From: Sphingobium sp.
Lineage (GTDB): Bacteria > Pseudomonadota > Alphaproteobacteria > Sphingomonadales > Sphingomonadaceae
NCBI GenBank assembly: GCA_022652485.1
Contig: JALCRK010000036.1
Span: forward strand, 1-37,306
DNA: 37,306 nt
Reading direction: 5' to 3'
Part shown: positions 30,354 to 37,306 of the stretch, piece after piece
Numbering within the stretch: position 1 is the first letter of the stretch
Layout of the letters: each line of letters starts with the position of its first letter
Position numbers and translations under genes: made by a program
Notes under the pieces: model-generated
Seen by the model: only the letters and a program-made list of their open reading frames with translations
Database searches by the model: none
What the model was told of the DNA's origin: nothing

Positions 30354-30851
30354 ATGAGTGACGAGATGCCCGACAGCCTGATTCCCTATGACGAGATCGT
30401 GCAGGAGGCCCTGCGCGCCGTGGTGGGCCGGGTGCTTGGGCAGGTCGAGGGCGCCGGAGGCGTGCTGCCGGGCGACCATCATTTCTACATCACCTTCAAG
30501 ACCCACGCGGCGGGAGTCGCGATCCCGAAGCATCTGACCGAGCGTTTTCCAGACGAGATGACGATCGTCCTCCAGAACAAGTTCTGGGACTTGAAGGTCG
30601 AAAACATGCTGTTCCGCGTCAGCCTGACCTTCAATCAGGTTGCGGCGGAACTGACGATTCCCTTCGGTGCGATCACCGCGTTCGTCGACCCAGCGGTCAA
30701 CTTCGCGCTCCAGTTTCAGGCGCAGGAAGATGTGGGTACGCCCGAACCGCATGACGCGGCGGAAAATGATGCGACAGCGGCCGACGCTTCGCCTGCCGCC
30801 GCCGCTGATGGTTCCAATGTGGTGACGGTCGATTTCGGCAAGCGGAAATAG
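30354..30851 (+). CDS. sspB: ClpXP adaptor SspB (alphaproteobacterial type)
   Basis: SspB delivers ssrA-tagged and other substrates to the ClpXP protease. The 165-aa protein starts MSDEMPDSLIPYDEIVQEAL and has the substrate-binding fold (HHFYITFKTHAAGVAIPKHL, MTIVLQNKFWDLKVENMLFR, LTIPFGAITAFVDPAVNFAL). An acidic/Ala-rich linker leads to a ClpX-binding tail, VVTVDFGKRK. The frame is open further upstream, but the ATG at 30354 matches the family start. It is divergent from hisB. Confidence 0.93.
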   Translation: MSDEMPDSLIPYDEIVQEALRAVVGRVLGQVEGAGGVLPGDHHFYITFKTHAAGVAIPKHLTERFPDEMTIVLQNKFWDLKVENMLFRVSLTFNQVAAELTIPFGAITAFVDPAVNFALQFQAQEDVGTPEPHDAAENDATAADASPAAAADGSNVVTVDFGKRK

Positions 30852-30896
30852 GCACGCGGAGTTCCGCGGAACCAAAGCCGCGCACAGGAGGTTGAT

Positions 30897-31220
30897 ATGG
30901 CGAAGACACCCAAAAGGAGCCATGTCAGGATGATCGGGAAAGTGTTAGGCGGAGTCCTCGGCTCGCGGATCGCCGAAAAATCGGGCCAGTCGGGCGCGCT
31001 GGGCGCGGCGGCGGGCTTTTTCGCCAGCAAGTTCGTGCGGCGCTCGCCCATCGGCGCGCTGGTGATCGGCGGCGCGTGGCTCGGCCACAAGCTCTATCAG
31101 CGGCATCAGGAGCGCGAGATGGAGCAGGCCGCCCTCGCCGCGAAGCCGGTAAAGATGGCCCAGCCAAAATCCACACCCACGGCCAAGCCCGCCGCGGACG
31201 AAGCGCCGGACCTTCCCTGA
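30897..31220 (+). CDS. Small glycine-rich protein (107 aa), unknown
   Basis: No family recognised. The basic N-terminus is followed by a Gly/Ala-rich stretch (IGKVLGGVLGSRIAEKSGQS, GALGAAAGFFASKFVRRSPI, GALVIGGAWLGHKLYQRHQE) with GxxxG-like glycine-zipper spacing. This could insert in or associate with a membrane. The tail is Lys/Pro/Ala-rich. The ATG at 30897 has AGGAGG at about 30886-30891. It lies 45 bp after sspB on the same strand and may be co-transcribed. Confidence 0.7.
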   Translation: MAKTPKRSHVRMIGKVLGGVLGSRIAEKSGQSGALGAAAGFFASKFVRRSPIGALVIGGAWLGHKLYQRHQEREMEQAALAAKPVKMAQPKSTPTAKPAADEAPDLP

Positions 31221-31248
31221 GTCCCGATAGCCTTGACGCAGGCGGGTT

Positions 31249-33129
31249 TCAGGCCGCGGCTTTGCGGCCCTTGCGCCGTACAGGGATATCAAGCAATTCG
31301 TATGTCTGTTTCAGGGGTATCGGTTCGCTGAACAGATAGCCCTGCACGGAGTCGCATTGCTCCCGGCACAGGATTTCGAGTTGCTGCAGGGTTTCGACAC
31401 CCTCCGCCGTGGATTTGATGTTGAGACTGCCGCACAGGCCGACGACGGCGCGGATGATGGCAAGACTGTCCGAAGTGTCCGCCAGATCCCTTACGAACGA
31501 CTGGTCGATCTTGATCCGGTCGAACGGGAAGTGGCGGATATAGCTGAGCGAGGAATAGCCTGTCCCGAAATCGTCGAGCGAGACCTGGCATCCCAGCCTC
31601 TTGATGGATCTCAGCTGATCGAGGACGGCGGTAAAATCTTCCAGCATCACGCTTTCCGTGATTTCAAGCTCCAGCCGGTTGGGAGAAAGCCCAGCGGCCT
31701 CCACGGCTTCCCGAATCAGCGTGGGGAGGTTGCGTGAACGGAACTGGACCGGAGACAGGTTGACCGCGATGCCGATATGGTCGGGCCATCCGCCCGCGTC
31801 GGTGCAGGCCGTCTTGAGAACGATCTTGCCCAGCTCGTCGATCAGGCCCATTTCCTCGCAGACCGGAATGAACTGGTTCGGCGGAATCCGGCCGCGGACC
31901 GGGTGCTCCCACCTGACCAGTGCCTCAAAGCCGATGATATCGTTCTGATTGGTGTCATATTGCGGCTGATAATGGACGATGAACTGGTTCTTGGCGAAGG
32001 CGTCCCGGAGGTCGTTTTCCAGCAGACGGCGCTGGGTGGCGACATCGTGCATTTCCGAGGAATACAGCCGGTAGGTTCCGCGTCCGTGCGTCTTGGCGTC
32101 ATAGAGCGCCATGTCGGCATTGCGCAGCGCCAGGTCGCTGTCGAGATTGTTGACGAAGACGACCTCGATGCCGATGCTGGTGCCGATCTGAATTTTGTGC
32201 CCCTCTATGACATAGGGCTTGGAAATGCTCTTGATGATCCGGCTGGCGAGCTTGCCCGGCTCGGCGATATTGCGAACATGCTGCTGGATAATTGCGAATT
32301 CATCGCCGCCGAGGCGCGCGACGACATCGTTGCTGCGCAGTTCGGCCTTCAGGCGCTCCGCCACCATGACGAGCAGGGCATCACCGATGGGATGGCCGAG
32401 CGTATCATTGACCAGCTTGAAGCGGTCGAGGTCGAGGCACATGATCGCGCATTGATCCCCGCGCTGGGCGTTGCGGACAATCTCCTGCATCCGTTCGCGC
32501 AGAAGAACGCGGTTGGGCAGGCTCGTCAGCGCGTCGTGCCGGGCGAGGTGAGCGATTTGCGCGGTGGCTTTCCGGCTTTCGGTCACATCGGCGATGGTAT
32601 CGAGATAGCCGCCATCGGCGATGCCTGTGCGCTGGATCACGATCTTGCGGCCATCCGGCCAGTTCTGTTCCAGCGTTGAGGTCGTGCCTTCGCCCATCTG
32701 GACATGCTCGCTGATGAGCATCCGCCGTTCGATCTCGCTGGCGGTGGTCAGGGCACGGCTGGCGCCGAGGAGCTGGGCGAGGCTGTTGCCGGGCCGGCAG
32801 TCCGCATCGGGGATGTCGTACATCGCCTGAAAGCGCGGGTTGCACACGGCCATCTTCCCGCGCCTGTCGAACAGGCACAGGCCTTGGGGCATATTGTCCA
32901 GCGCGGCCTTGAAACGGATATTCTGCAGCTCGATTGCCGAGAGCGCGTCTTCCAGCTCTTCCGCCATCAGCGCATTGGCGCGGTCGGTCCGCCGCCGGTC
33001 ACGCTCATGGTCCTCATAGGCGGCGGATACCAGATCGAGCAGCCGATGGATATCCAGCCCCTTGTCCGGGGTGGTCGCCTTTTCGACCTGACGACTCAGC
33101 AGCTGGGGCAGGCGCGCATTTTCGGTCAT
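31249..33129 (-). CDS. PAS-GGDEF-EAL cyclic-di-GMP enzyme
   Basis: This protein can in principle make and break cyclic di-GMP. The 626 aa are arranged as a helical N-terminus (1-70), a PAS domain (about 75-185, FKAALDNMPQGLCLFDRRGK), GGDEF and EAL. The cyclase signature ARLGGDEFAII (271-281) is intact, with an inhibitory RxxD site (RSND) five residues before it. The EAL domain has EALVRWEHP, VNLSPVQF, ELEITES, DDFGTGYSSLSYIRHFPFDR, KIDQSFV and AEGVET, so both halves look active. There is no membrane segment. It overlaps the FIST gene by 4 bp, implying that FIST feeds a signal to this enzyme, possibly for motility control. Confidence 0.93.
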   Translation of the reverse strand: MTENARLPQLLSRQVEKATTPDKGLDIHRLLDLVSAAYEDHERDRRRTDRANALMAEELEDALSAIELQNIRFKAALDNMPQGLCLFDRRGKMAVCNPRFQAMYDIPDADCRPGNSLAQLLGASRALTTASEIERRMLISEHVQMGEGTTSTLEQNWPDGRKIVIQRTGIADGGYLDTIADVTESRKATAQIAHLARHDALTSLPNRVLLRERMQEIVRNAQRGDQCAIMCLDLDRFKLVNDTLGHPIGDALLVMVAERLKAELRSNDVVARLGGDEFAIIQQHVRNIAEPGKLASRIIKSISKPYVIEGHKIQIGTSIGIEVVFVNNLDSDLALRNADMALYDAKTHGRGTYRLYSSEMHDVATQRRLLENDLRDAFAKNQFIVHYQPQYDTNQNDIIGFEALVRWEHPVRGRIPPNQFIPVCEEMGLIDELGKIVLKTACTDAGGWPDHIGIAVNLSPVQFRSRNLPTLIREAVEAAGLSPNRLELEITESVMLEDFTAVLDQLRSIKRLGCQVSLDDFGTGYSSLSYIRHFPFDRIKIDQSFVRDLADTSDSLAIIRAVVGLCGSLNIKSTAEGVETLQQLEILCREQCDSVQGYLFSEPIPLKQTYELLDIPVRRKGRKAAA

Positions 33130-34271
33130 GCAGCCTCCGCCAGCAGGGTCAGCGTCACAGTCTGGTTATGCAGGCCGCAGAGCTTCGTCGCGTTTTGCGG
33201 CGCGATCTCCCCATAGGAATAATAGCCAAGGATCGGCACGTCGCGGCCGATTACATCGGCGACGGCCTCCACCTCGTCCTCGGTCATCTGCCCCATCAGC
33301 AGGCGCCGCCCGACGCAGCTCACGAACAGGCAAAGCTCGGGCCTGATGCCATCGGCGGAGAATGTCTCGCACGCATGTTGCGCCGCCTCGCTCGCGCCCT
33401 GAATGAGGTGATCAAACGATCCGCGCATCAGCCGCGCGCTCCAGCCCTCGGGAATGTCGCCCGCGAGGGTGATCGACTTGGCGTCATGATCGATAGCGAG
33501 GATCGTGCGCACGAACTGGTCCGCCGGGTTGGCGTCGTTCCAGATTTTCAGCGGGAACAGCAGGCCGGAGGCTGGCAGGCCCGCCGCGTCGTCGCCCAGA
33601 TAGCTTTCATAGAGATCGAGCGCCGGCTTGCCGTCCAGCTCGAAGAGGACGGACCCTTCCGACCGGGTGATGCGCCGCTTGGGGCCGAACTCGTCCCAGC
33701 CACCCGCGCTGCCGTGGGCAAAACGGATCGCATCGCCATAGAAACCCAGCGCCGCGACGACGCCCGACACCGGCGCGCCGTTCACCGCGACGAGGGTCTG
33801 CTCGAACCGGGCGCCATCCCCGGCAAGCCCGCCGCTGATCATCGCGTCTTCGCCGAGGATGCTCTGCAATCCGTGCACCAGCGCGCTGCCGTTGACGCCC
33901 AGCCCGTGCGAGAGGACGAAGGTGCCCGCGAGATCGTCCGCCTTGAGCCTGCCGCCGAGCATCGCGCCGGTCGCAGCGGATTCCGCGATATCCGCGAGTG
34001 GCTCGACATAGAGCCGCACCTTCGTGTTCGCGAAGCCGATGGCGAGGGCGGAGAGCCCTTCGTCGGCGAGGCGGGTCTGCTGGATGGAGGTGCCCGTGCT
34101 GCAGCCGATCTGCACGGCGTCGGGATAAAGCTCCATCAACTGCCGGAGTGCGGGGCTTTGCGCGATTTCGTCGACCGGGCCGAAGATGAAGACGAGGTCG
34201 GGCTTGTGGGGGAGGTCGGCGGCGCCCGCTGCATTGCCCGCGCTACTCAGGTCAAGGGGTTTCACCCACAT
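33126..34271 (-). CDS. FIST-domain sensor protein
   Basis: FIST (F-box and intracellular signal transduction) proteins are predicted small-ligand sensors. The 381 aa contain FIST-N (PDLVFIFGPVDEIAQSPALR, AVQIGCSTGTSIQQTRLADE, GLSALAIGFANTKVRLYVEP, DAMISGGLAGDGARFEQTLV). FIST-C follows (GKPALDLYESYLGDDAAGLP, FVSCVGRRLLMGQMTEDEVE, ILGYYSYGEIAPQNATKLCG LHNQTVTLTLL). It has no membrane segment. The start at 34271 has GGGAG at 34279-34283. It is first of a two-gene unit with the PAS-GGDEF-EAL gene and has a CtrA-like site 50-70 bp upstream. Confidence 0.93.
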   Translation of the reverse strand: MWVKPLDLSSAGNAAGAADLPHKPDLVFIFGPVDEIAQSPALRQLMELYPDAVQIGCSTGTSIQQTRLADEGLSALAIGFANTKVRLYVEPLADIAESAATGAMLGGRLKADDLAGTFVLSHGLGVNGSALVHGLQSILGEDAMISGGLAGDGARFEQTLVAVNGAPVSGVVAALGFYGDAIRFAHGSAGGWDEFGPKRRITRSEGSVLFELDGKPALDLYESYLGDDAAGLPASGLLFPLKIWNDANPADQFVRTILAIDHDAKSITLAGDIPEGWSARLMRGSFDHLIQGASEAAQHACETFSADGIRPELCLFVSCVGRRLLMGQMTEDEVEAVADVIGRDVPILGYYSYGEIAPQNATKLCGLHNQTVTLTLLAEAA

Positions 34272-34323
34272 ATTCGTCTCCCGAAATTGTATTTATGTCA
34301 GGATCGGGAATAGACCTGCTCCG

Positions 34324-34338
34324 TTAAGAAGCGGTAAA
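34324..34338 (-). promoter_or_regulatory. CtrA-like site before the FIST/GGDEF-EAL unit
   Basis: On the minus strand TTTA-N7-TTAA (34338-34324) matches 7 of 8 positions of TTAA-N7-TTAA. It lies 53-67 bp before the FIST start. It is a pattern match only; the other strand of this 185-bp gap leads to gmk. Confidence 0.35.
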
Positions 34339-34456
34339 ACGGGGTGCCGGCAACGCACGGGAAAGTCCGGTCAGGCGCACGGTTTCGGGGCATCGCGCCC
34401 GCGCGTTCCGCACCGCCCTCCCTTGACGCGGACGGCGTGTCGCGCCACTAGCAGGC

Positions 34457-35119
34457 ATGGCCGACAGCAACTCTACCGATCCCTATAAATTCCGCCGGCG
34501 CGGGCTCCTCTTCGTGCTCTCTTCGCCCTCCGGCGCGGGCAAATCGACCATCTCGCGCATGTTGCTGGAGGCTGAGGACAATCTCCAGATGTCCGTCTCC
34601 GCCACCACGCGCCCGATCCGCCCCGGCGAGGTGGACGGCAAGGACTATCATTTCGTCTCGCTGGAGCAGTTCCGCGAAATGGTGACGGACAACGCCTTCC
34701 TCGAATGGGCGCATGTATTCGGCAACCGCTACGGCACGCCGAAAGCCCCGGTCGACGCGATGCTGGAGCAGGGGCGCGACGTGCTGTTCGATATCGACTG
34801 GCAGGGTGCGCAGCAGCTTCACCAGCTTGCGGGCGGAGATGTGGTGCGGGTGTTTATCCTGCCGCCCTCGATCGAGGAGCTGGAGCGCCGCCTGCGCGCG
34901 CGCGGCACGGACAGCAATGAGGTGATCGAGGGCCGCATGGCCCGCGCCGCCAACGAAATCGCGCACTGGGACGGCTATGACTATGTGCTGGTGAACGACG
35001 ACGCGCAGGCCTGCTTCGAAAAGGTGCGCACAATCCTCGCCGCCGAACGCCTCAAGCGCAGCCGCCAGACCGGGCTGATCGGGTTTATCAGGAAGCTGGG
35101 GAAGACGGGCGAGGTTTGA
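34457..35119 (+). CDS. gmk: Guanylate kinase
   Basis: This enzyme phosphorylates GMP to GDP with ATP. The 220-aa protein has the P-loop LLFVLSSPSGAGKSTISRML and the GMP-binding segment SVSATTRPIRPGEVDGKDYH plus FLEWAHVFGNRYGTPK. It continues with VLFDIDWQGAQQL and VVRVFILPPSIEELERRLRA. Length and motifs are normal. The ATG at 34457 may be served by a short leader; TTGACG at 34423 with a 17-bp spacing to CACTAG is a weak promoter candidate. It is followed by a small hairpin at 35142-35157. Confidence 0.96.
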   Translation: MADSNSTDPYKFRRRGLLFVLSSPSGAGKSTISRMLLEAEDNLQMSVSATTRPIRPGEVDGKDYHFVSLEQFREMVTDNAFLEWAHVFGNRYGTPKAPVDAMLEQGRDVLFDIDWQGAQQLHQLAGGDVVRVFILPPSIEELERRLRARGTDSNEVIEGRMARAANEIAHWDGYDYVLVNDDAQACFEKVRTILAAERLKRSRQTGLIGFIRKLGKTGEV

Positions 35120-35141
35120 GGGGCATACTTACGGGGGGTGT

Positions 35142-35168
35142 CGCCTAAAATTAGGCGCCTTGTTTGTG
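35142..35168 (+). terminator. Possible gmk terminator
   Basis: CGCCTAA (35142-35148) and TTAGGCG (35151-35157) form a short perfect hairpin 23 bp after the gmk stop, followed by CCTTGTTTGTG. The T-rich tail is interrupted, so it is a modest terminator at best. Confidence 0.45.
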
Positions 35169-35546
35169 GGCTTGGCTGAGCGATCAATACTATTCAATAC
35201 TATAAGATGGTTTGAGGCGGCGCTGAAAAAAACTGCTGACTTTTGCACTTAATAGTATCGTGCGCAAAAGTGGGAACCGGTTTTGCGCAAAAAGCGATGC
35301 GACACCAAAAATAGAGAGCGCGCGTCCCGCGTCAGATTTAACGCAGCGCGCTCCAGCGCCTTTCGATCCTGGCTCGTACCGCAGCTGGGGCGATAGCTGA
35401 AACGCTCCTCGCGGATCAAATCCTCCGTCCTACATTCCTCCCAAAGTCCGAAGTCCCGCCTCCCGCATGGGGGCGCACCTTCACATGCCGGAGCCGCACA
35501 TCCGGCGGGGCTTGGGGTTCGCAAACCGCTCCGGCCAGCCCGGATA
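35169..35546. other. Long non-coding gap with AT-rich repeats and family 4 element
   Basis: No credible gene is seen. CAATACTATT CAATACTAT is directly repeated at about 35184-35202, and its inverse AATAGTAT occurs at 35251. The family 4 repeat follows, then about 190 bp without features that I can name, apart from low-quality shadow reading frames. Confidence 0.5.
35258..35354. repeat. Dispersed 100-bp repeat, family 4, copy B (inverted)
   Basis: ATCGTGCGCAAAAGTGGGAA through GGTTTTGCGCAAAAAGCGAT to GATTTAACGCAGCGCGCTCC is the reverse complement of the 19791-19889 element with only a few differences. It lies between gmk and the Hint gene. Confidence 0.85.
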
Positions 35547-35582
35547 CAAAAAAAGGGCGGAACGAGAAGCCCCGTTCCGCCC
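35547..35582 (-). terminator. Intrinsic terminator of the Hint gene
   Basis: GGGCGGAACG (35555-35564) pairs with CGTTCCGCCC (35573-35582). On the minus strand the stem is followed by a run of T (35547-35554 read as A on the plus strand). It lies 21 bp after the stop of the gene at 35603 and is a strong rho-independent terminator. Confidence 0.88.
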
Positions 35583-35602
35583 CGTTCATTCTGTGCGAGG
35601 GA

Positions 35603-36784
35603 TCAGGCCGCGACGGCCATATCCGCGGCCAGCGCTTCCGCACGCGCCGCGACAAGCGCGCGCACTTCGGCGGGGAGCTGGCGGTGCGACTTGGCGCGCG
35701 GCAGGTCCATCTCGACGAGGCCCGGCGCGGCGCCATAAAGGCGCTCATGCTCGGCCCAGTTGTCGAAAGCCATGCGGTCGACATTGTCGATGAAGGTTTC
35801 GGCAGGGGTGCCCTCTGCGAGGATCAGCGCGTGATCGGCCAGCTCGACATGATAATAGACGAAGCTCGACGGCACGTTGGTCTCGCGGACGATCGTGGTG
35901 CCATTGACCAGCGCGCCTGCCTGCACCAGCACGCCAGCGACCATCAGGGCGTGATCGGGCGAGAGCAGCAGGTCGCGCACCGGCACATTCTCGCCCAGCG
36001 CGCCCGCGCGCACCCGCACCGGCACGGTACGCAGCTTGTCGGCGAACACCAGGGACACGGTGTTGCGGCCGATCCAGCGGATGGGCGCGGCGCGTCCCTC
36101 ATGCGTCAGCACCATGTCGCCGATGGCGAGCTCTTCCACCGCGCGCTCGCCCTGCGGGGTTGCGATGCGGGTGCCGGGCATGAAGCAGGCGGTGGAGGTG
36201 AAGGTCTGGGTGACGGGGTTGGCGATGGTGTTGCCGGCAAGGTCGGTGGCGCTCACCTTCACGCTGTAGTTGCCCGAAGTGGGCAGCGTCAGGCCCGCCA
36301 CGTTGACGGAGAACACCCCGCCCGAATAGCTGCCGCTCGCGGTCGTCAGCAGGTTCGCGCCGTCATAGATCTGAACCTGAACCGTGCCCGAATTGGCGTC
36401 GGCGACAGAGCCGGAGACGGTGAAATTATGCTCGTCCGTTCCCGCGACAATCCCGTCGCCGCTGACGACGATGTTGGAAACCGCAGGCGCGGTGGTGTCG
36501 ATGATGTAGGTCGCCGTGGTTGTCGTAGATGGACTCGACGCACGAATAATGTACGTTCCATCGCTCAGCACTGGCGTCGAGACATTGAAACCGTTGCCGT
36601 TGAGCGTCAGGCTATCAAATGTTGTCCAGCTCGCGCCACCGTCGCCGGAATACTGGAAATTGACCCTCCCGCTTCCGACTACTGTTCCGGTTATCGTCAG
36701 GGAACTGTCGTTGGTGATGTGATCCGTGCTCGAAGAACCGGTGTCGATACCAATCGAAGAAAACGTGATCTGTGATACCGCCAT
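35603..36784 (-). CDS. Hint-domain protein with N-terminal Ig-like repeats
   Basis: This 393-aa protein has two parts. Residues 20-195 form two Ig-like beta-sandwich repeats (SSLTITGTVVGSGRVNFQYS, PAVSNIVVSGDGIVAGTDEH, SGNYSVKVSATDLAGNTIAN). Residues 200-345 form a Hedgehog/intein (Hint_2-type) domain starting ACFMPGTRIATPQGERAVEE with Cys200 as nucleophile, then GDMVLTHEGRAAPIRWIGR, LLLSPDHALMVAGVLVQAG and VYYHVELADHALILAEGTPA. Hint domains can cleave their own backbone. There is no signal peptide, which fits export by type I secretion, and a HlyD-type adaptor gene ends 397 bp upstream. The start at 36784 has GGGGGA before it; GC is lower in the Ig part. Confidence 0.88.
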   Translation of the reverse strand: MAVSQITFSSIGIDTGSSSTDHITNDSSLTITGTVVGSGRVNFQYSGDGGASWTTFDSLTLNGNGFNVSTPVLSDGTYIIRASSPSTTTTATYIIDTTAPAVSNIVVSGDGIVAGTDEHNFTVSGSVADANSGTVQVQIYDGANLLTTASGSYSGGVFSVNVAGLTLPTSGNYSVKVSATDLAGNTIANPVTQTFTSTACFMPGTRIATPQGERAVEELAIGDMVLTHEGRAAPIRWIGRNTVSLVFADKLRTVPVRVRAGALGENVPVRDLLLSPDHALMVAGVLVQAGALVNGTTIVRETNVPSSFVYYHVELADHALILAEGTPAETFIDNVDRMAFDNWAEHERLYGAAPGLVEMDLPRAKSHRQLPAEVRALVAARAEALAADMAVAA

Positions 36785-37180
36785 GATCGATCCCCCGTCA
36801 GTGCGCCCGGAGCAATCCGGATGCAGCAATATTAATAATAACTGAAAAGTAACGTATCGATTCGGAGCATCATTTGCAATACATCAGCGGAGCCGTTGCA
36901 GTATATCGAGCTGATATTGTCTCGTAACGATACATGTTCAGTTGTGCGAATTTAAAACATGGTTGATATGTATGGATTTTTATAAATAGTCCGGAATAGC
37001 TTCCGGCGTCTTCCGCTTCCTTCCGGCCGAAGGCGGAGCCTTGAGGCCGTCGCGGACATTTCTTCGCACGACAGAGCGCATCGCCCCGATACGACAGGTC
37101 AACGCCCTTGTTTTAAATAGCGTAACTTGCGCAATACTCTGGCGTGGCGAACCGCTGACCCTGGCTTTGACCCGGCATGA
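36785..37180. other. AT-richer gap between HlyD-type gene and Hint gene
   Basis: No credible gene is seen. The 36820-37000 part is distinctly AT-rich for this genome and probably holds the Hint gene promoter, but I cannot pick convincing -35/-10 boxes. TTCCGGCCGAAGGCGGA near 37020 can form a small hairpin. CTGACCCTGGCTTTGACCCGG near 37154 resembles half of the family 3 repeat and may end the HlyD-gene transcript. Confidence 0.45.
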
Positions 37181-37306
37181 TCATTGAGGTTCTCGCATGG
37201 CTTCGGCGGAGGCGCGTTGAGCGCCGGTGAGGAGGTATGAGAGGATGGTGCGTTTACCGACGAGGATATCGCCTGTGAGTGTCATGCCTGGGATGAGGCG
37301 GAAGTC
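37181..37306 (-). CDS. HlyD-family type I secretion adaptor, C-terminal fragment (cut by window edge)
   Basis: The minus-strand frame from the window end to TGA at 37183-37181 gives 41 residues beginning DFRLIPGMTLTGDILVGKRT and continuing ILSYLLTGAQRASAEAMREP. The pattern L-x-P-G-M-x-x-x-G-D-I-x-x-G-x-R-T-x-L-x-Y-L-L and the terminal MREP are typical of membrane-fusion adaptors such as HlyD/PrtE in type I secretion. The ABC transporter gene should lie beyond the window. It is upstream of, and in the same direction as, the Hint-domain gene, which may encode its substrate. Confidence 0.88.
   Translation of the reverse strand, partial: DFRLIPGMTLTGDILVGKRTILSYLLTGAQRASAEAMREPQ

Noticed and set aside
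35169..35257. A phage attachment site in the CAATACTAT direct repeats
   Set aside because: No tRNA, integrase or phage gene is nearby; short AT-rich repeats are weak evidence.

Overview
The window looks like chromosomal DNA of a GC-rich sphingomonad-type alphaproteobacterium. The signs are the alphaproteobacterial flagellar set (FlbT, MotE-like and DUF6468 proteins beside FliL/FliM), an alphaproteobacterial SspB, a Hint-domain exoprotein beside a type I secretion adaptor, and dispersed GC-rich palindromic repeats typical of this group. The genus assignment is inference; no rRNA or tRNA gene is visible.

Layout. (1) 1-122: C-terminal remnant of an IS630-type transposase at the left edge. (2) 288-19791: a flagellar region made of several divergent units. 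A minus-strand unit carries flagellin plus two unknown small genes. A second minus-strand unit is flgF-flgG-flgA-flgH. Opposite it, on the plus strand, lies fliL-fliM-DUF6468-motE. A short divergent pair follows (a secreted 146-aa protein, and a membrane protein followed by a large repeat-type protein). Next come flgE, flgK and flgL on the minus strand, then flbT-fliI-fliJ-muramidase on the plus strand, and finally an unusual sigma-70 family factor. Basal-body genes flgB/C/I, the export gate, motA/B and chemotaxis genes are not here. (3) 20088-21260: a two-HTH regulator with an S24-like C-terminus. (4) 21308-26226: a minus-strand set encoding a GT2 glycosyltransferase, a UPF0104-type membrane protein, an FAD oxidoreductase, a polysaccharide deacetylase and a CmoA-like methyltransferase, probably making or modifying a surface glycan. 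(5) 26371-30195: hisB-yciI-hisH-hisA-hisF plus a DUF1993 gene. (6) 30354-35119: sspB, a small glycine-rich protein, a FIST sensor with a PAS-GGDEF-EAL protein, and gmk. (7) 35603-37306: a Hint-domain protein with Ig-like repeats and the end of a HlyD-type adaptor.

The most interesting signal is a shared non-coding motif. A 6-1-6 perfect palindrome, TCCTATAATAGGA, or its half TCCTATAAT, lies at nearly every divergent flagellar promoter (5270, 8495, 15439, 15523, a variant at 18704, and a half-site at 131 beside the IS). I saw none between genes in the non-flagellar half. At 5247 and 15500 it is preceded at identical spacing by a 19-bp box, CCGGAAT-N3-TTTGCCGCCC. The atypical sigma factor gene sits at the end of this cluster with a variant palindrome in its own upstream region, so it or a partner activator is a reasonable candidate reader of this code. 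Four families of palindromic repeats punctuate the gaps, and a small palindromic insertion lies in frame inside fliI.
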